A stretch of DNA of 64,000 nucleotides, taken from assembly GCA_035524955.1 (NCBI GenBank), contig DATLFG010000073.1, positions 1 to 64,000 of the forward strand, in the 5' to 3' direction. The notes under the pieces were generated by a model. That model saw only the letters and a program-made list of their open reading frames with translations. It did not search any database and had not been told where the DNA came from. Of this stretch, positions 24,100 to 36,527 are shown piece by piece. The DNA comes from CAMLFJ01 sp035524955 (GTDB lineage Bacteria > Methylomirabilota > Methylomirabilia > Rokubacteriales > CSP1-6). Position 1 is the stretch's first letter. Every line of letters starts with the position of its first letter. Both the position numbers and the translations under genes were made by a program.

Positions 24100-25125
24100 A
24101 TGGCCGCGCCGAAGATCGCTGCCGTCGCGACCGCGACTCCCCCCTGGCGCTACGATCAGGCCACCGTGCTCCGCATGTCGGGCTACGACGATCCGCGCCG
24201 CATGGGCTTCTTCAGCAACAGCCTGATCGAGACACGCCACCTCTACATGGACCCGGAGACGTTCACGCCCGACGAGGGCGCGGACCAGCTCAACGAGCGC
24301 TGGCGGCGGGGGGCGGTGGAAGTGGGCGGCGCGGCGGTGGCGCGGGCGATCGAGCGGGCGGGCTGGCGGCGGGCGGACGTGGATTTCCTCGCCACCACGA
24401 CCTGCACGGGGCGCGCGTGCCCGAGCCTCGACGCGCAGATCATCGACGCGCTGGGGCTCAAGCCCACCATCCAGCGCGTGCACGTGGGCGACACCGGCTG
24501 CGCCAGCGCGATGGTGGCGATGCAGCAGGCGGCGAACCATCTCCGCGCGTTCCCGGAGCATCGCGCGGTGGTGGTGGCGGCGGAGATCTGCTCGGCGGCC
24601 TACTTCCTCGACGACCGGCTCGAGAGCGCGGTGGCGCACGCCATCTTCGCCGACGGGGCGGGGGCGATCGCGCTGAGCGCGGACGGGCCGGGGCCGGAGA
24701 TCGTCGAGCACCGGACGCTGTTCCGCTCCGAGCACCTGGGCGCGATGGGCTTCGAGTATCCGGGCGGGCGGCCGCGGGTGATCCTCTCCAAGGACGTGCG
24801 GCGCCTCGGGGCGGGGATGATGAAGGAGATGGCCGACGCGCTGCTCGCCTCGCACGGGCTCAAGAAGGAGGACGTCGCGCACTTCGTGGTGCACTCGGCG
24901 GGGCGGCGGGTGATCGAGCAGGTGGGCAAGCTGATGGAGCTGGACGAGAGCCGGCTGGCGCACTCGCGCTCCGTGCTGCAGAAGTACGGGAACATGTCCT
25001 CCGCGACCGTCGTGTTCGTGCTCGACGAGCTGCTGCGGGGGAACGAGGCCGCGCCGGGCGACTGGGGCCTCATGATCGCGCTCGGACCGGGCTTCGCGGC
25101 CGAGGGCGCGCTGCTGCGCTGGTAG
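24100..25125 (+). CDS. Type III polyketide synthase (chalcone/stilbene synthase family)
   Basis: Homodimeric thiolase-fold enzyme (341 aa) that extends an acyl starter with malonyl-CoA and cyclises it. The catalytic triad is complete: Cys134 in GDTGCASAM, His265 in FVVHSAGRR and Asn298 in YGNMSSATV. The N terminus KIAAVATATPPWRYDQ and C terminus MIALGPGFAAEGALLRW are typical. The ATG at 24100 gives the standard length. A methyltransferase (1 base later) and a FAD oxidoreductase follow in the order of Streptomyces griseus srsABC, so an alkylresorcinol or alkylpyrone phenolic lipid is the likely product. The starter and chain length cannot be read. Confidence 0.9.
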   Translation: MAAPKIAAVATATPPWRYDQATVLRMSGYDDPRRMGFFSNSLIETRHLYMDPETFTPDEGADQLNERWRRGAVEVGGAAVARAIERAGWRRADVDFLATTTCTGRACPSLDAQIIDALGLKPTIQRVHVGDTGCASAMVAMQQAANHLRAFPEHRAVVVAAEICSAAYFLDDRLESAVAHAIFADGAGAIALSADGPGPEIVEHRTLFRSEHLGAMGFEYPGGRPRVILSKDVRRLGAGMMKEMADALLASHGLKKEDVAHFVVHSAGRRVIEQVGKLMELDESRLAHSRSVLQKYGNMSSATVVFVLDELLRGNEAAPGDWGLMIALGPGFAAEGALLRW

Positions 25126-25126
25126 C

Positions 25127-25849
25127 ATGGCCTTCTTCCCGCCGCTGGCGCGCGCCGCGGGCGTGCTCGAGATCATCGACGGCCCGCCCGTCCCCTTCAA
25201 GGAGATGGCGTGCTGCATGACCGACATCTCGCGGATCAACGCGCTGTTCGGCGGCCGCATGGTCACGATGGTCCACGTCAAGCGCCTGCTGGCCGCGTGG
25301 CCGCCCGACCGGCTCGTCACCGTGCTCGACGTGGGCACCGGGGCGGGGGACATCCCGCGCGAGCTGGTGCGCTGGGCGCGGCGCCAGGGCCGGCGCATCC
25401 GCATCTTCGCGCTGGACCGCGACGCGGCGACGCTCCGGATCGCGGCGAAGCTGGTGCGCGACTACCCCGAGATCACCTTCGTGCGCGGCGACGCGCTCTC
25501 GCTGCCGATCCGTTCGGGCGCGGTGGATCTCACCATCTCCGCGATGACGCTCCACCACCTGGAGCCGGACGCGGGCGTGCGGTACCTGGCCGAGATGGAT
25601 CGGGCGGCGCGCGTGGGCTTCGTGGTCAACGACCTGGTGCGGAGCCGCCTCGCGCACTGGGTGGTGTGGCTGCTCACGCGGTTCATCACCCGCAGCGCTA
25701 TCTCGCGCCACGACGGGCCGCTGTCCGTGAGGCGCTCGTACACGCCGGGCGAGGTGACCGGGCTCTGCGCGCAGGCCGGGCTCGAGGGCGTGGACGTGGT
25801 GCACCACTGGCCGTACTTTCGCTTCTGCGCGGTCCGGGCCAAGCCGTGA
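25127..25849 (+). CDS. Class I SAM-dependent methyltransferase of the type III PKS operon
   Basis: Methyltransferase (240 aa) with the SAM-binding glycine motif TVLDVGTGAGDIPREL, an acidic motif II (IFALDRDAATLRIA), FVRGDALSLPIRSGAVD and ISAMTLHHLEPD, close to the UbiE type. It starts one base after the PKS stop and its TGA overlaps the next gene's GTG, so all three are coupled. By analogy with SrsB it would O-methylate the phenolic product of the PKS; this is inference from gene order. Confidence 0.88.
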   Translation: MAFFPPLARAAGVLEIIDGPPVPFKEMACCMTDISRINALFGGRMVTMVHVKRLLAAWPPDRLVTVLDVGTGAGDIPRELVRWARRQGRRIRIFALDRDAATLRIAAKLVRDYPEITFVRGDALSLPIRSGAVDLTISAMTLHHLEPDAGVRYLAEMDRAARVGFVVNDLVRSRLAHWVVWLLTRFITRSAISRHDGPLSVRRSYTPGEVTGLCAQAGLEGVDVVHHWPYFRFCAVRAKP

Positions 25850-27060
25850 TCGACGTCGTCGTGGTCGGCGGCGGGCCCGCGGGCAGCGCGGCCGCGATCC
25901 TGCTGGCCGAGCGCGGCTGGTCCGTCACCTTGCTCGACAAGGCCGCGTTCCCGCGCCCGAAGATCTGCGGCGAGTACCTCTCGCCCGAAGCGGCGCGGGT
26001 GCTGGACCGCCTGGGAGTGCTGAAGGCGGTGGACGTGGCGGGGGCGCAGCCGCTGAGCGGCATGCGCATCGTCGCCCCCGACGGCGCCGTGCTCGACGGC
26101 GCGTACCCGATCGGCGGGCGGTGGCGCGGATATCGGGACCACGCGCTGGCCATCCGGCGCGAGGTCTTCGACCGCGTCCTGCTGGAGCGGGCGCGGGCCC
26201 TGCCGGTGGACGTGCGCGAGCGGCATCGCGTGACGGGGCTCCTCGTCGAGGGCGGCCTCGTGCGCGGCGTGAAGGCGGAGGCCGCCGACGGCGCGCCGGT
26301 GGAGATGCGCAGCCGGCTGGTGGTGGGCGCCGACGGCCGCGCCTCGGTGGTGGCGCACGCGCTCGGGCTGGTGCGGCCGCACCGGCTGCGGCGGCTGGCG
26401 CTCATCCGGCACGTGAGCGGCATCGAGGGGCTGGGCGATCGCGGCGAGATCTACGTGGATCCGCCCGACTACTGCATCCTGAACCCGGTGGCGCCGGGCA
26501 TCGCCAACGTGGGCCTGGTGGTGCCGCTGGCGCACGCGAGGCCCTATCGCTCGCGGCTCGAGGTCTTCATGGAGGCGCGGCTGCGCCAGCTTCGCCACGT
26601 GGCGGCGCGGCTGGCCGGCGTGACGGCCGAGGGGCCGGTGATGGCGATGGGACCGCTGGCGTATCGGGTCGGGGAGCCGCGCGTGGGCGGCGTGCTGCTC
26701 GCCGGGGACGCGGCGGGGTTCTACGACCCGTTCACCGGCGAGGGACTCTACACCGCGCTGCGCTCCGCGGAGCTGCTGGCGGAGGCGGCGCACCCGGCGC
26801 TCTCCACGGGGGATGTATCGGCGGGGGCGCTGGCGCCCTACGCGCGGGCGAAGCGCGCGGCGTTCGCGGACAAGGCGCGCGTCACGCGGGTGCTGCAGTT
26901 CATCATCGCGCACCGCCGGCTGGCCAACGGCGCCGCGCGCTTCCTCCAGCGCCGCCCCGCGCTGCTCGGCACGCTGATGGGCGTGATCGGCGACTTCATC
27001 CCGCCCCGCGCGATCTGGGGTCAGGTCTTACATTCCGACATTCTTCAGACCGGTCGGTGA
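25846..27060 (+). CDS. FAD-dependent oxidoreductase, geranylgeranyl-reductase/hydroxylase-like
   Basis: Flavoprotein (404 aa) with the dinucleotide fold VVVVGGGPAGSAAAILLAE, the DG motif VVGADGRASVV and the GD motif GVLLAGDAAGFYDPFTGEG. This places it among PHBH-like hydroxylases and geranylgeranyl reductases. It is the third gene of the PKS operon (GTG at 25846 overlaps the methyltransferase stop). By analogy with SrsC it may hydroxylate or oxidise the phenolic lipid to a quinone. The last about 14 codons (GQVLHSDILQTGR) lie in an inserted palindromic repeat, so the original C terminus has been replaced. Confidence 0.88.
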   Translation: MIDVVVVGGGPAGSAAAILLAERGWSVTLLDKAAFPRPKICGEYLSPEAARVLDRLGVLKAVDVAGAQPLSGMRIVAPDGAVLDGAYPIGGRWRGYRDHALAIRREVFDRVLLERARALPVDVRERHRVTGLLVEGGLVRGVKAEAADGAPVEMRSRLVVGADGRASVVAHALGLVRPHRLRRLALIRHVSGIEGLGDRGEIYVDPPDYCILNPVAPGIANVGLVVPLAHARPYRSRLEVFMEARLRQLRHVAARLAGVTAEGPVMAMGPLAYRVGEPRVGGVLLAGDAAGFYDPFTGEGLYTALRSAELLAEAAHPALSTGDVSAGALAPYARAKRAAFADKARVTRVLQFIIAHRRLANGAARFLQRRPALLGTLMGVIGDFIPPRAIWGQVLHSDILQTGR

Positions 27061-27102
27061 GTGGTAGCGCGCCCAAAATGTCGGAATGTAAGACCTGACC
27101 CC
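27017..27102. repeat. Palindromic interspersed repeat, copy 1 (26-bp perfect arms)
   Basis: Left arm 27017-27042 begins GGGGTCAGGTCTTACATTC; right arm 27077-27102 is its exact reverse complement; the loop is 34 bases. A second copy is at 42789-42870 with the same arms and an unrelated 31-base loop. It contributes the stop and last codons of the FAD oxidoreductase and separates it from the converging M23 peptidase gene. It resembles non-autonomous REP/MITE elements mobilised by single-strand (Y1-type) transposases; no transposase is present in the window. Confidence 0.75.
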
Positions 27103-27113
27103 GGGCTACCGGG

Positions 27114-28541
27114 CTAGCGGGGGCGGCGTCTGGACGGCGGCGCGGCGGGGGCGGCGTCGCTTTCGGCGGAGGCGGGCTGGTCGGACTGCAGGAGGGGGAT
27201 ATTGGCCTCGCGCAGTGGGCGGCCGACGTGGTCGCGGATCCACTTGCCGTCCCACCATTCGATCGGGGTGACCGAGACGCCGTGGATCAGGACCTCGAAG
27301 TGCAGGTGATCGCCCAGGGCCAGGCCGGTGGCGCCGCTCTTGCCGAGCTGCTGGCCCTTCGTCACCGCGTCGCCTACCTTCACCTCGATGACGGAGAGGT
27401 GTGCGTAGAGCGTCTGCAGGCCCCAGCCGTGATCCAGCACCACCGTGTTGCCGTAGATGTTGAGGGGCGCCGCGTAGACCACCACGCCCGCGTTGGCGGC
27501 GGGGATCGCGCTGTTCTTGAGTGACGCCAGGTCGTATCCCATGTGCACCTGGGTGTCCACGTCCTTGCCCTGGTAGCGGTAGGTGCGCGTCTCCGCGAAG
27601 TTGGAGAAGACCTTCGTATTGCGCGGCTGGATGAAGGCGCCCGCGAAGAGCGGGGAGGGGCCGCTCTTCTGCGCGAGCGCCTTCTTCGTCTCCTCGGCCT
27701 CCTTCCGCTTATCGCGGTTCACGGTGAGGAAGGCGGCCAGGAGCTGATCGGGTGGGATCTGGCCGCGCTCGGGCAGGAGCTCCGGCATCTTGCTCGCGAG
27801 GAACTGCTCGCCCATCTCGACGGTGTCGATCGGGAAGGTGCGCGCGCGGATGTTGACCGCGAGCGCGCGCGAGACCGCGTTGCCCGCCTCGTCCTGCGCG
27901 GTGGCGGTGACCGGCGAGTTGGGCGGCAGGTTCCATGGCAGCGCGTAGAGCACCGCGTGCAGCCCGGTGTCCGGCGCGCCCGCCGGGAAGCCGGGGAAGA
28001 AGAGGTCGCCCACGTTGACGCCGACGCGCGCCGCGCCCTTGGCGCGCACCGCCACCAGCGCCCCGCCGCCGCGCGAGAGATACCGCGTGGAGGCCAGCAC
28101 CTCGAGCGAGGGCGGCGTGAAGTCGATCATGACCGGCAGGTTCGCGATCATCCGGTCGTCCACGCGAACGGGCCGCCAGAAGGTGTCGCGCGCGCGCACT
28201 TCCAGGTTCGCCGCGCCCTCGCGCAGGCCGAGCGTGCCGCCGGCCACGATGAGCTGCACGCGCTGCTCGGGGCCGGCCGGACCGGAGAAGCTCTGCTGCG
28301 CGACGTTGACGCGCGTGCCGCCCTGGTTGAGCCGGATGTCCACCGACTCCACGGCGCCGCGGCTGGCGCGCAGCACGAGCGTGACCGGCGTGCGCGCGCC
28401 GATGAACCGCGGCGTCGGCTGGAACTCCACGCGCACCGCGGGCACGCTCTGCCGCCACGCGAGATAGCCGATCCCGCCCAGCACGAGCAGGATGGGCACG
28501 GTGAAGAGGATGAGCCAGACGCGCAAACGCGACCGAGCCAC
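27114..28541 (-). CDS. M23-family metallopeptidase (LytM domain), membrane-anchored
   Basis: Envelope protein (475 aa) with one N-terminal transmembrane segment (VWLILFTVPILLVLGGIGYL), beta-rich domains of unknown type (about 40-280) and a C-terminal LytM domain. Zinc ligands are visible in TQVHMGYDLAS (HxxxD) and GDHLHFEVLI (HxH). It would cut peptidoglycan peptide bridges or regulate an amidase in the periplasm. The start chosen is GTG at 28541 (VARSRLRVWL), which puts the membrane segment at the N terminus. The C terminus is low-complexity (PASAESDAAPAAPPSRRRPR). The gene points toward the PKS operon. Confidence 0.9.
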   Translation of the reverse strand: MARSRLRVWLILFTVPILLVLGGIGYLAWRQSVPAVRVEFQPTPRFIGARTPVTLVLRASRGAVESVDIRLNQGGTRVNVAQQSFSGPAGPEQRVQLIVAGGTLGLREGAANLEVRARDTFWRPVRVDDRMIANLPVMIDFTPPSLEVLASTRYLSRGGGALVAVRAKGAARVGVNVGDLFFPGFPAGAPDTGLHAVLYALPWNLPPNSPVTATAQDEAGNAVSRALAVNIRARTFPIDTVEMGEQFLASKMPELLPERGQIPPDQLLAAFLTVNRDKRKEAEETKKALAQKSGPSPLFAGAFIQPRNTKVFSNFAETRTYRYQGKDVDTQVHMGYDLASLKNSAIPAANAGVVVYAAPLNIYGNTVVLDHGWGLQTLYAHLSVIEVKVGDAVTKGQQLGKSGATGLALGDHLHFEVLIHGVSVTPIEWWDGKWIRDHVGRPLREANIPLLQSDQPASAESDAAPAAPPSRRRPR

Positions 28542-28570
28542 GGGATCATGATAGCAGCCGACCGCTCGGG

Positions 28571-28676
28571 GCCGAAGCTTTGCGAGGCGAAACCGACGCC
28601 ACGGGTCGACCGCGGCCGACACTACGGGGCGACTGCGGCCGAAGCTTGGCGAGGTGAAGCCGAAGGCGAGCCGAGC
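28571..28676. repeat. Two copies of the GGYGMAGCCG-type interspersed repeat
   Basis: 28571-28600 (GCCGAAGCTTTGCGAGGCGA and following) is a partial copy and 28644-28676 (GCTTGGCGAGGTGAAGCC then GAAGGCGAGCCGAGC) a fuller one, in the M23/nuo intergenic region. The same core occurs at 55680-55805, 58535-58674 and 59799-59831. The outer GCTTGGC and GCCGAGC can pair. Confidence 0.6.
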
Positions 28677-28717
28677 GCATTAGAAGAGAGGTCACGGTTT
28701 ATGCTAGACAGGGACCC

Positions 28718-29179
28718 GTGTCCACCCACCCACGCGACTGGGGAAAAATCTTCCGCATCGCGGCGACCGCCGGCTTCGTCGCCGGTGCCGCGCTCCACCT
28801 CACCACCTTCACCCGTTTTCCGCCCGAGTCCGCCGCCGCCCTCGCCCTGGTGCTGTTCGCGGGCGCCTTCGCGCTGCTGGCGGCCCTGATCGTGCGGCTG
28901 CGCGAGGCGGGTGCCCCCGCGCGGGGGCAGGGCGCGATCCGGATGGTGGAGTGGCGGGCGCTGCTGGCCCTCATCCCAGGGGGAGTGCAGCGGGCCGGCA
29001 TGGCGGTGGTCGCCTACGTCCTGCTGAACCTGGCGCTGTCGCTTCTCCTGACCGACGACGGCGTGGGGAGCGTACGACTCCTCTCCGGCCACCTGCTGCT
29101 CTTCTACCTGATTCCGCTGATGTATTTCCGCTTCGTGGAGCCGCGGTTGCGCGACGGCGGCGGACCCCCGCGTTCTTGA
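28718..29179 (+). CDS. Small multi-pass membrane protein of unknown function
   Basis: Predicted inner-membrane protein (153 aa) with about four hydrophobic segments (IAATAGFVAGAALHLT, ALALVLFAGAFALLAALIV, AGMAVVAYVLLNLALSLLL, LLLFYLIPLMYF). No family recognised. The start is a GTG at 28718 (MSTHPRDWGKIFRIA). It lies directly before nuoL on the same strand, and its stop overlaps the -35 of the nuo promoter. A link to complex I or membrane energetics is possible but only by position. Confidence 0.7.
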   Translation: MSTHPRDWGKIFRIAATAGFVAGAALHLTTFTRFPPESAAALALVLFAGAFALLAALIVRLREAGAPARGQGAIRMVEWRALLALIPGGVQRAGMAVVAYVLLNLALSLLLTDDGVGSVRLLSGHLLLFYLIPLMYFRFVEPRLRDGGGPPRS

Positions 29180-29204
29180 CACCCTGAACCCTTTCCCTTA
29201 GAGT
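29176..29204 (+). promoter_or_regulatory. Sigma-70-like promoter upstream of nuoL
   Basis: TTGACA (29176-29181), 17-base spacer, TAGAGT (29199-29204). The -35 is perfect and four of six -10 bases match. The predicted start lies about 23 bases before the nuoL ATG, so nuoLMN can be transcribed independently of the upstream membrane gene. Confidence 0.6.
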
Positions 29205-29233
29205 GATGCGGGTTTGCACCCGACATCACACTC

Positions 29234-31114
<1,881 letters not shown>

Positions 31115-31120
31115 CCGCCC

Positions 31121-32634
31121 ATGGCCTACCTGCTCACGCTCGTCACCTTCCTGCCGGTGGCGGGGGCCCTGCTCGTGCTCCTGCTGCCGCGCCGCCAGGA
31201 GGACGTGACCAAGCGGGTGACGCTGGGCGCGACGCTGGTCACGTTCGCGGTCTCGCTCCCGCTCTACTTCCGTTTCGATCCGACCTCCGCGGAGTACCAG
31301 TTCGTGGAGCAGAGGGCGTGGATCCCGTCGCTGGGCGTGAGCTACCACCTGGGCGTGGACGGCATCAGCGTGCTGCTGGTGCTGCTGACCACCTTCCTGA
31401 TGCCGCTGGTGATCCTGTCCTCGTGGACGTCGGTCGAGTCGTGGTGGAAGGAGTTCGCGGTCACCATGCTGCTGCTGGAGGCGGGGATGGTCGGGGTCTT
31501 CGTGTCGCTCGACCTCTTCCTCTTCTACGTCTTCTGGGAGGCGATGCTGATCCCGATGTACCTCATCATCGGGATCTGGGGCGGCCACAACCGGATCTAC
31601 GCGGCGGTCAAGTTCATCCTCTATACCCTGGCCGGCTCGCTCCTGATGCTGGTGGCCATCCTCGTGCTCTACTTCCAGCACGGCGCCGCCACCGGGGTCT
31701 ACACGTTCGACCTGCCGGTGCTGGCGCGCTACGTGCTGCCGGGCGGGCGCGGGCAGGACCTGATGTTCTTCGCCTTCGCGCTCGCCTTCGCGATCAAGGT
31801 GCCGATGTTCCCGTTCCACACGTGGCTGCCGGACGCCCACGTGGAGGCGCCCACCGCGGGCAGCGTGATCCTGGCCGGGGTGCTCCTCAAGATGGGCACC
31901 TACGGGTTCCTGCGCTTCTGCCTGCCGCTCTTCCCGGACGCGAGCCTGACGTATGCGCCCTGGATGTTCGTTCTAGCCGTCATCGGCATCATCTACGGGG
32001 CGTGGGTCTCCACCGTGCAGCCCGACATCAAGAAGCTGGTGGCCTACTCCAGCGTGAGCCACCTGGGCTTCGTGGTGCTCGGGATCTTCACCCTGACCGC
32101 GCAGGGGATGGTGGGCGGCCTCATCCAGATGGTGAGCCACGGGCTCAGCACCGGCGCGCTCTTCCTCATGGTGGGCATGATCTACGAGCGGCGGCACACC
32201 CGGCTCATCGCCGACTTCGGCGGGCTGTGGAAGGTGATCCCCGCGTTCAGCGTCGTCTTCCTGATCGTCTGCCTGTCCTCGGTGGGGCTCCCCGGGCTCA
32301 ACGGCTTCGTGGGCGAGTTCCTCATCCTGGTGGGCACCTTCCAGGTGGACCGGCTCGCCGCGGTGCTCGCCACCTCCGGCATCATCTTCGCGGCGGTCTA
32401 CCTGCTGTGGATGTACCAGCGGGTGTGCTTCGGCGAGGTCACCCACGAGGCGAATCGCCGGCTGACCGATCTGACCCCCCGCGAGTGGGCGGTGCTGCTG
32501 CCGGTGCTCCTGTTCATCTTCTGGATCGGGGTATACCCGACCACCTTCACCACGATGACCGAGCCGAGCGTGCAGGCGCTGATCGCCCAGGTGCAGAGCA
32601 AGGCGCAGGCGACCGCCGCCGCCCTGGTGACGCG

Positions 32635-32638
<4 letters not shown>
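31121..32638 (+). CDS. nuoM: NADH-quinone oxidoreductase subunit M
   Basis: Antiporter-like proton-pumping subunit of complex I (505 aa). Typical sequences are HLGVDGISVLLVLLTTFLMP, FYVFWEAMLIPMYLIIGIWG, HTWLPDAHVEAPTAGSVILA with LKMGTYG, and YSSVSHLGFVVLGIF. It lies between nuoL (6-bp gap) and nuoN (4-bp overlap, GTGA), so the three are co-translated. Confidence 0.96.
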
Positions 32639-34107
<1,469 letters not shown>

Positions 34108-34887
34108 TTGCGGCCCCGCTTCCCGTACCGCGGCTGGCTCTTCGACCTCGACGGCACCGTCTACCTGGGCGACCACCTGATCCCCGGCGCCGCCGAATGC
34201 CTCGCGACCCTGCGCGCGGCGGGCCGGCGGATCGCCTTCCTCACCAACAAGCCGCTCCAGACCCGCGTCGAGTACGCGGCCAAGCTCACGCGCCTGGGGG
34301 TGCCCGCGGCGCCCGACGACGTCATCAACTCCTCGCTGGTGCTCGCGCGCCACCTGCGCGACCGCGACCCGGGCGCGCCGGTCTTTGTCATCGGCGAGCC
34401 GCCGATGCGGGAGGAGATGCGCAGCCACGGCTTCGAGGTGCGCGGGGACGAGCGCGTGCGCTGGGTGGTGATCGCCTTCGATCGCACCTTCGACTACGCC
34501 AAGCTCAACACCGCGCTCCAGGCCGTGAAGCAGGGCGCGCGCCTCATCGCCACCAATCCCGATCGCACCTGCCCGGTGGCGGGCGGCGAGATCCCGGACT
34601 GCGCGGGCATGATCGCGGCGGTGGAGGCGGTGACCGACCGGAAGGTGGAGGCGATCGTCGGGAAGCCATCGCCGATCATCCTGGAAGTCGCGCTGGCCGC
34701 GCTGGGGGTGCCCGCGGGCGAGGCGGTGATGGTGGGCGACCGCATCGAAACCGACATCGTGATGGGACGGCGGCTCGGGCTCGGCACCGTGCTCGTGCTG
34801 AGCGGCGTCACGCGCGCGGACGACCCCCGAATCGCCGCGGTCGCTCCGGACCACGTGGTACGATCCGTCCGGGACCTGGTGGAGTGA
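34108..34887 (+). CDS. HAD-superfamily class IIA phosphatase (possible glycerol-3-phosphate phosphatase)
   Basis: NagD/PGP-like hydrolase (259 aa). The nucleophile motif FDLDGTVYLGD is at the N terminus, then FLTNKP (motif II), the C2a cap, the motif-III lysine in IVGKPSPIIL and motif IV GDRIETDI. The start is a TTG at 34108 directly after the nuoN stop. Its stop overlaps glpD (GTGA). Family members include phosphoglycolate, p-nitrophenyl-phosphate and glycerol-3-phosphate phosphatases; the position next to glpD and the ugp/glpK genes makes glycerol 3-phosphate the best guess. Confidence 0.88.
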   Translation: MRPRFPYRGWLFDLDGTVYLGDHLIPGAAECLATLRAAGRRIAFLTNKPLQTRVEYAAKLTRLGVPAAPDDVINSSLVLARHLRDRDPGAPVFVIGEPPMREEMRSHGFEVRGDERVRWVVIAFDRTFDYAKLNTALQAVKQGARLIATNPDRTCPVAGGEIPDCAGMIAAVEAVTDRKVEAIVGKPSPIILEVALAALGVPAGEAVMVGDRIETDIVMGRRLGLGTVLVLSGVTRADDPRIAAVAPDHVVRSVRDLVE

Positions 34888-36527
34888 AAGCGAGCGCGCC
34901 CCCGAATCGGCTGGAAGGGCTCGACGGCGCCGCGCTGGACGCCGTGGTGATCGGCGGCGGCATGGCGGGGGCGGGCGTGGCGCGCGACCTGGCGATGCGC
35001 GGCGCCTCGGTCGCGCTGTTCGAGAAGGGCGATTTCGCCTCCGGCACCTCGTCGAAGTCCTCCAAGCTGATCCACGGCGGGCTCCGCTACCTCGAGCTGG
35101 GCGACGTCAGGCTGGTGCGGGAGTCGCTGCGCGAGAAGCGGACGCTCGAGCGCCTCGCCCCGCACCTCGTGCGCCCGCTGCCCTTCCTGGTGCCGGTGTA
35201 CCGGGGGGCCGCGCGCGGGCTCATCAAGGTGCGCCTGGGCATGTGGCTCTACGACTGGCTCACCCCCGGCAAGAAGACCGAGCGCTACCGCGTGCTGCGG
35301 CCGGAGGCCGCGCTCGCGTTGGAGCCGAACGTGCGGGCGGAGGACCTGCGCGGGGCCGGCTACTACTTCGACGACCTGCTGCTGTTCCCCGAGCGCCTCT
35401 GCCTCGAGAACGTGCTCTCGGCGGCGCGCCACGGGGCCCGGACGCTCAACTACTGCCAGGTTGAGGCGTTCATCCCGGGCGCCCGTGGGCTCGACGGCCT
35501 GCAGGTGCGCGACCTGCTCTCGGGCCAGGTGCAGGCGGTCAAGGCGCGCACCATCGTGAACTGCGCGGGGCCGTGGGTGGACCAGATGCGGGCGCTCGCG
35601 GGCGTGGCCGACCGGAGCCCACGGATCCTCCGCGCCACCAAGGGCATCCACTGCCTCCTGCCGCGCATGACCGACCGCGCGGTGTACCTCTCCACCCACG
35701 ACGAGCGGATGATCTTCGTCATCCCGTGGCACGGCTTCTCGCTGGTCGGCACCACCGACACCGACTTCGACGGCGATCTGGACCGCCTCTGGGCCACCCG
35801 CGGGGAGGTGACCTACCTGCTCGAGGAGGTCGCCAAGGTGCTGCCGGACAAGCGCGTCGCGTTCGAGAACGTGGCCTACACCTACGCGGGCGTGCGGCCG
35901 CTCTCCTTCGAGCCGGGTCGCTCCGCCTCCGCGGTCTCGCGCGAGCACCGCGTCATCCCGGAGGGCCCGGACGGGCGGTTCCTCTCGATCACCGGCACCA
36001 AGCTGACCTGCTTCCGCAGCCTGGCCGAGGACGTGGGCGACCGGGTGATGCGCGCGCTGGGCCGCACGGAGGCCTCGCGCACCGCGCGCGCCATGCTCGA
36101 CGGCACCGACGAGGAGGCCGGCCGGATCGAGGTGCGCGCGTGGATGGACGTCTCCGAGGAGATGGCCGCGACGGGACTCTCCCGGGCGACGCTCCGGACG
36201 CTCGTGGAGACCTACGGCCGGGCCTTCCCCCGCGTGCTCGAGCTGGGCCGCAAGCTGCCCGACGGCTTCGAGCGCCTCTGCCCGAGCAATCCCGAGATCG
36301 TGGCCCAGCTCCACCACGCGGTGCGCGAGGAGCTGGCGGTGTCGCTGCAGGACGTGCTGCTGCGGCGCACCGGCATCGGCCAGAGCCGCTGCCAGGGCCT
36401 GGACTGCGCAGAGCCGATCGGCGCGCGCATGGCCGAGCTGGCGGGCTGGACACCCCGCCGCCTCGACGCCGAGCTCCTGGCCTACTCCCAGCACGTCGAG
36501 CAGAGCCGGCGGTTCCGGCATCGCTGA
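34884..36527 (+). CDS. glpD: Aerobic glycerol-3-phosphate dehydrogenase (FAD)
   Basis: Membrane-associated flavoenzyme (547 aa) oxidising glycerol 3-phosphate to dihydroxyacetone phosphate and feeding electrons to quinone. FAD motif VVIGGGMAGAGVARDLAMRG (near residue 21), the signature GTSSKSSKLIHGGLRYLE, IPWHGFSLVGTTDTDFDGDL and the C-terminal DAO_C domain are all present. GTG at 34884 overlaps the phosphatase stop, and its TGA overlaps the next ATG. It is the catabolic hub of the glycerol module. Confidence 0.95.
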   Translation: MKASAPPNRLEGLDGAALDAVVIGGGMAGAGVARDLAMRGASVALFEKGDFASGTSSKSSKLIHGGLRYLELGDVRLVRESLREKRTLERLAPHLVRPLPFLVPVYRGAARGLIKVRLGMWLYDWLTPGKKTERYRVLRPEAALALEPNVRAEDLRGAGYYFDDLLLFPERLCLENVLSAARHGARTLNYCQVEAFIPGARGLDGLQVRDLLSGQVQAVKARTIVNCAGPWVDQMRALAGVADRSPRILRATKGIHCLLPRMTDRAVYLSTHDERMIFVIPWHGFSLVGTTDTDFDGDLDRLWATRGEVTYLLEEVAKVLPDKRVAFENVAYTYAGVRPLSFEPGRSASAVSREHRVIPEGPDGRFLSITGTKLTCFRSLAEDVGDRVMRALGRTEASRTARAMLDGTDEEAGRIEVRAWMDVSEEMAATGLSRATLRTLVETYGRAFPRVLELGRKLPDGFERLCPSNPEIVAQLHHAVREELAVSLQDVLLRRTGIGQSRCQGLDCAEPIGARMAELAGWTPRRLDAELLAYSQHVEQSRRFRHR

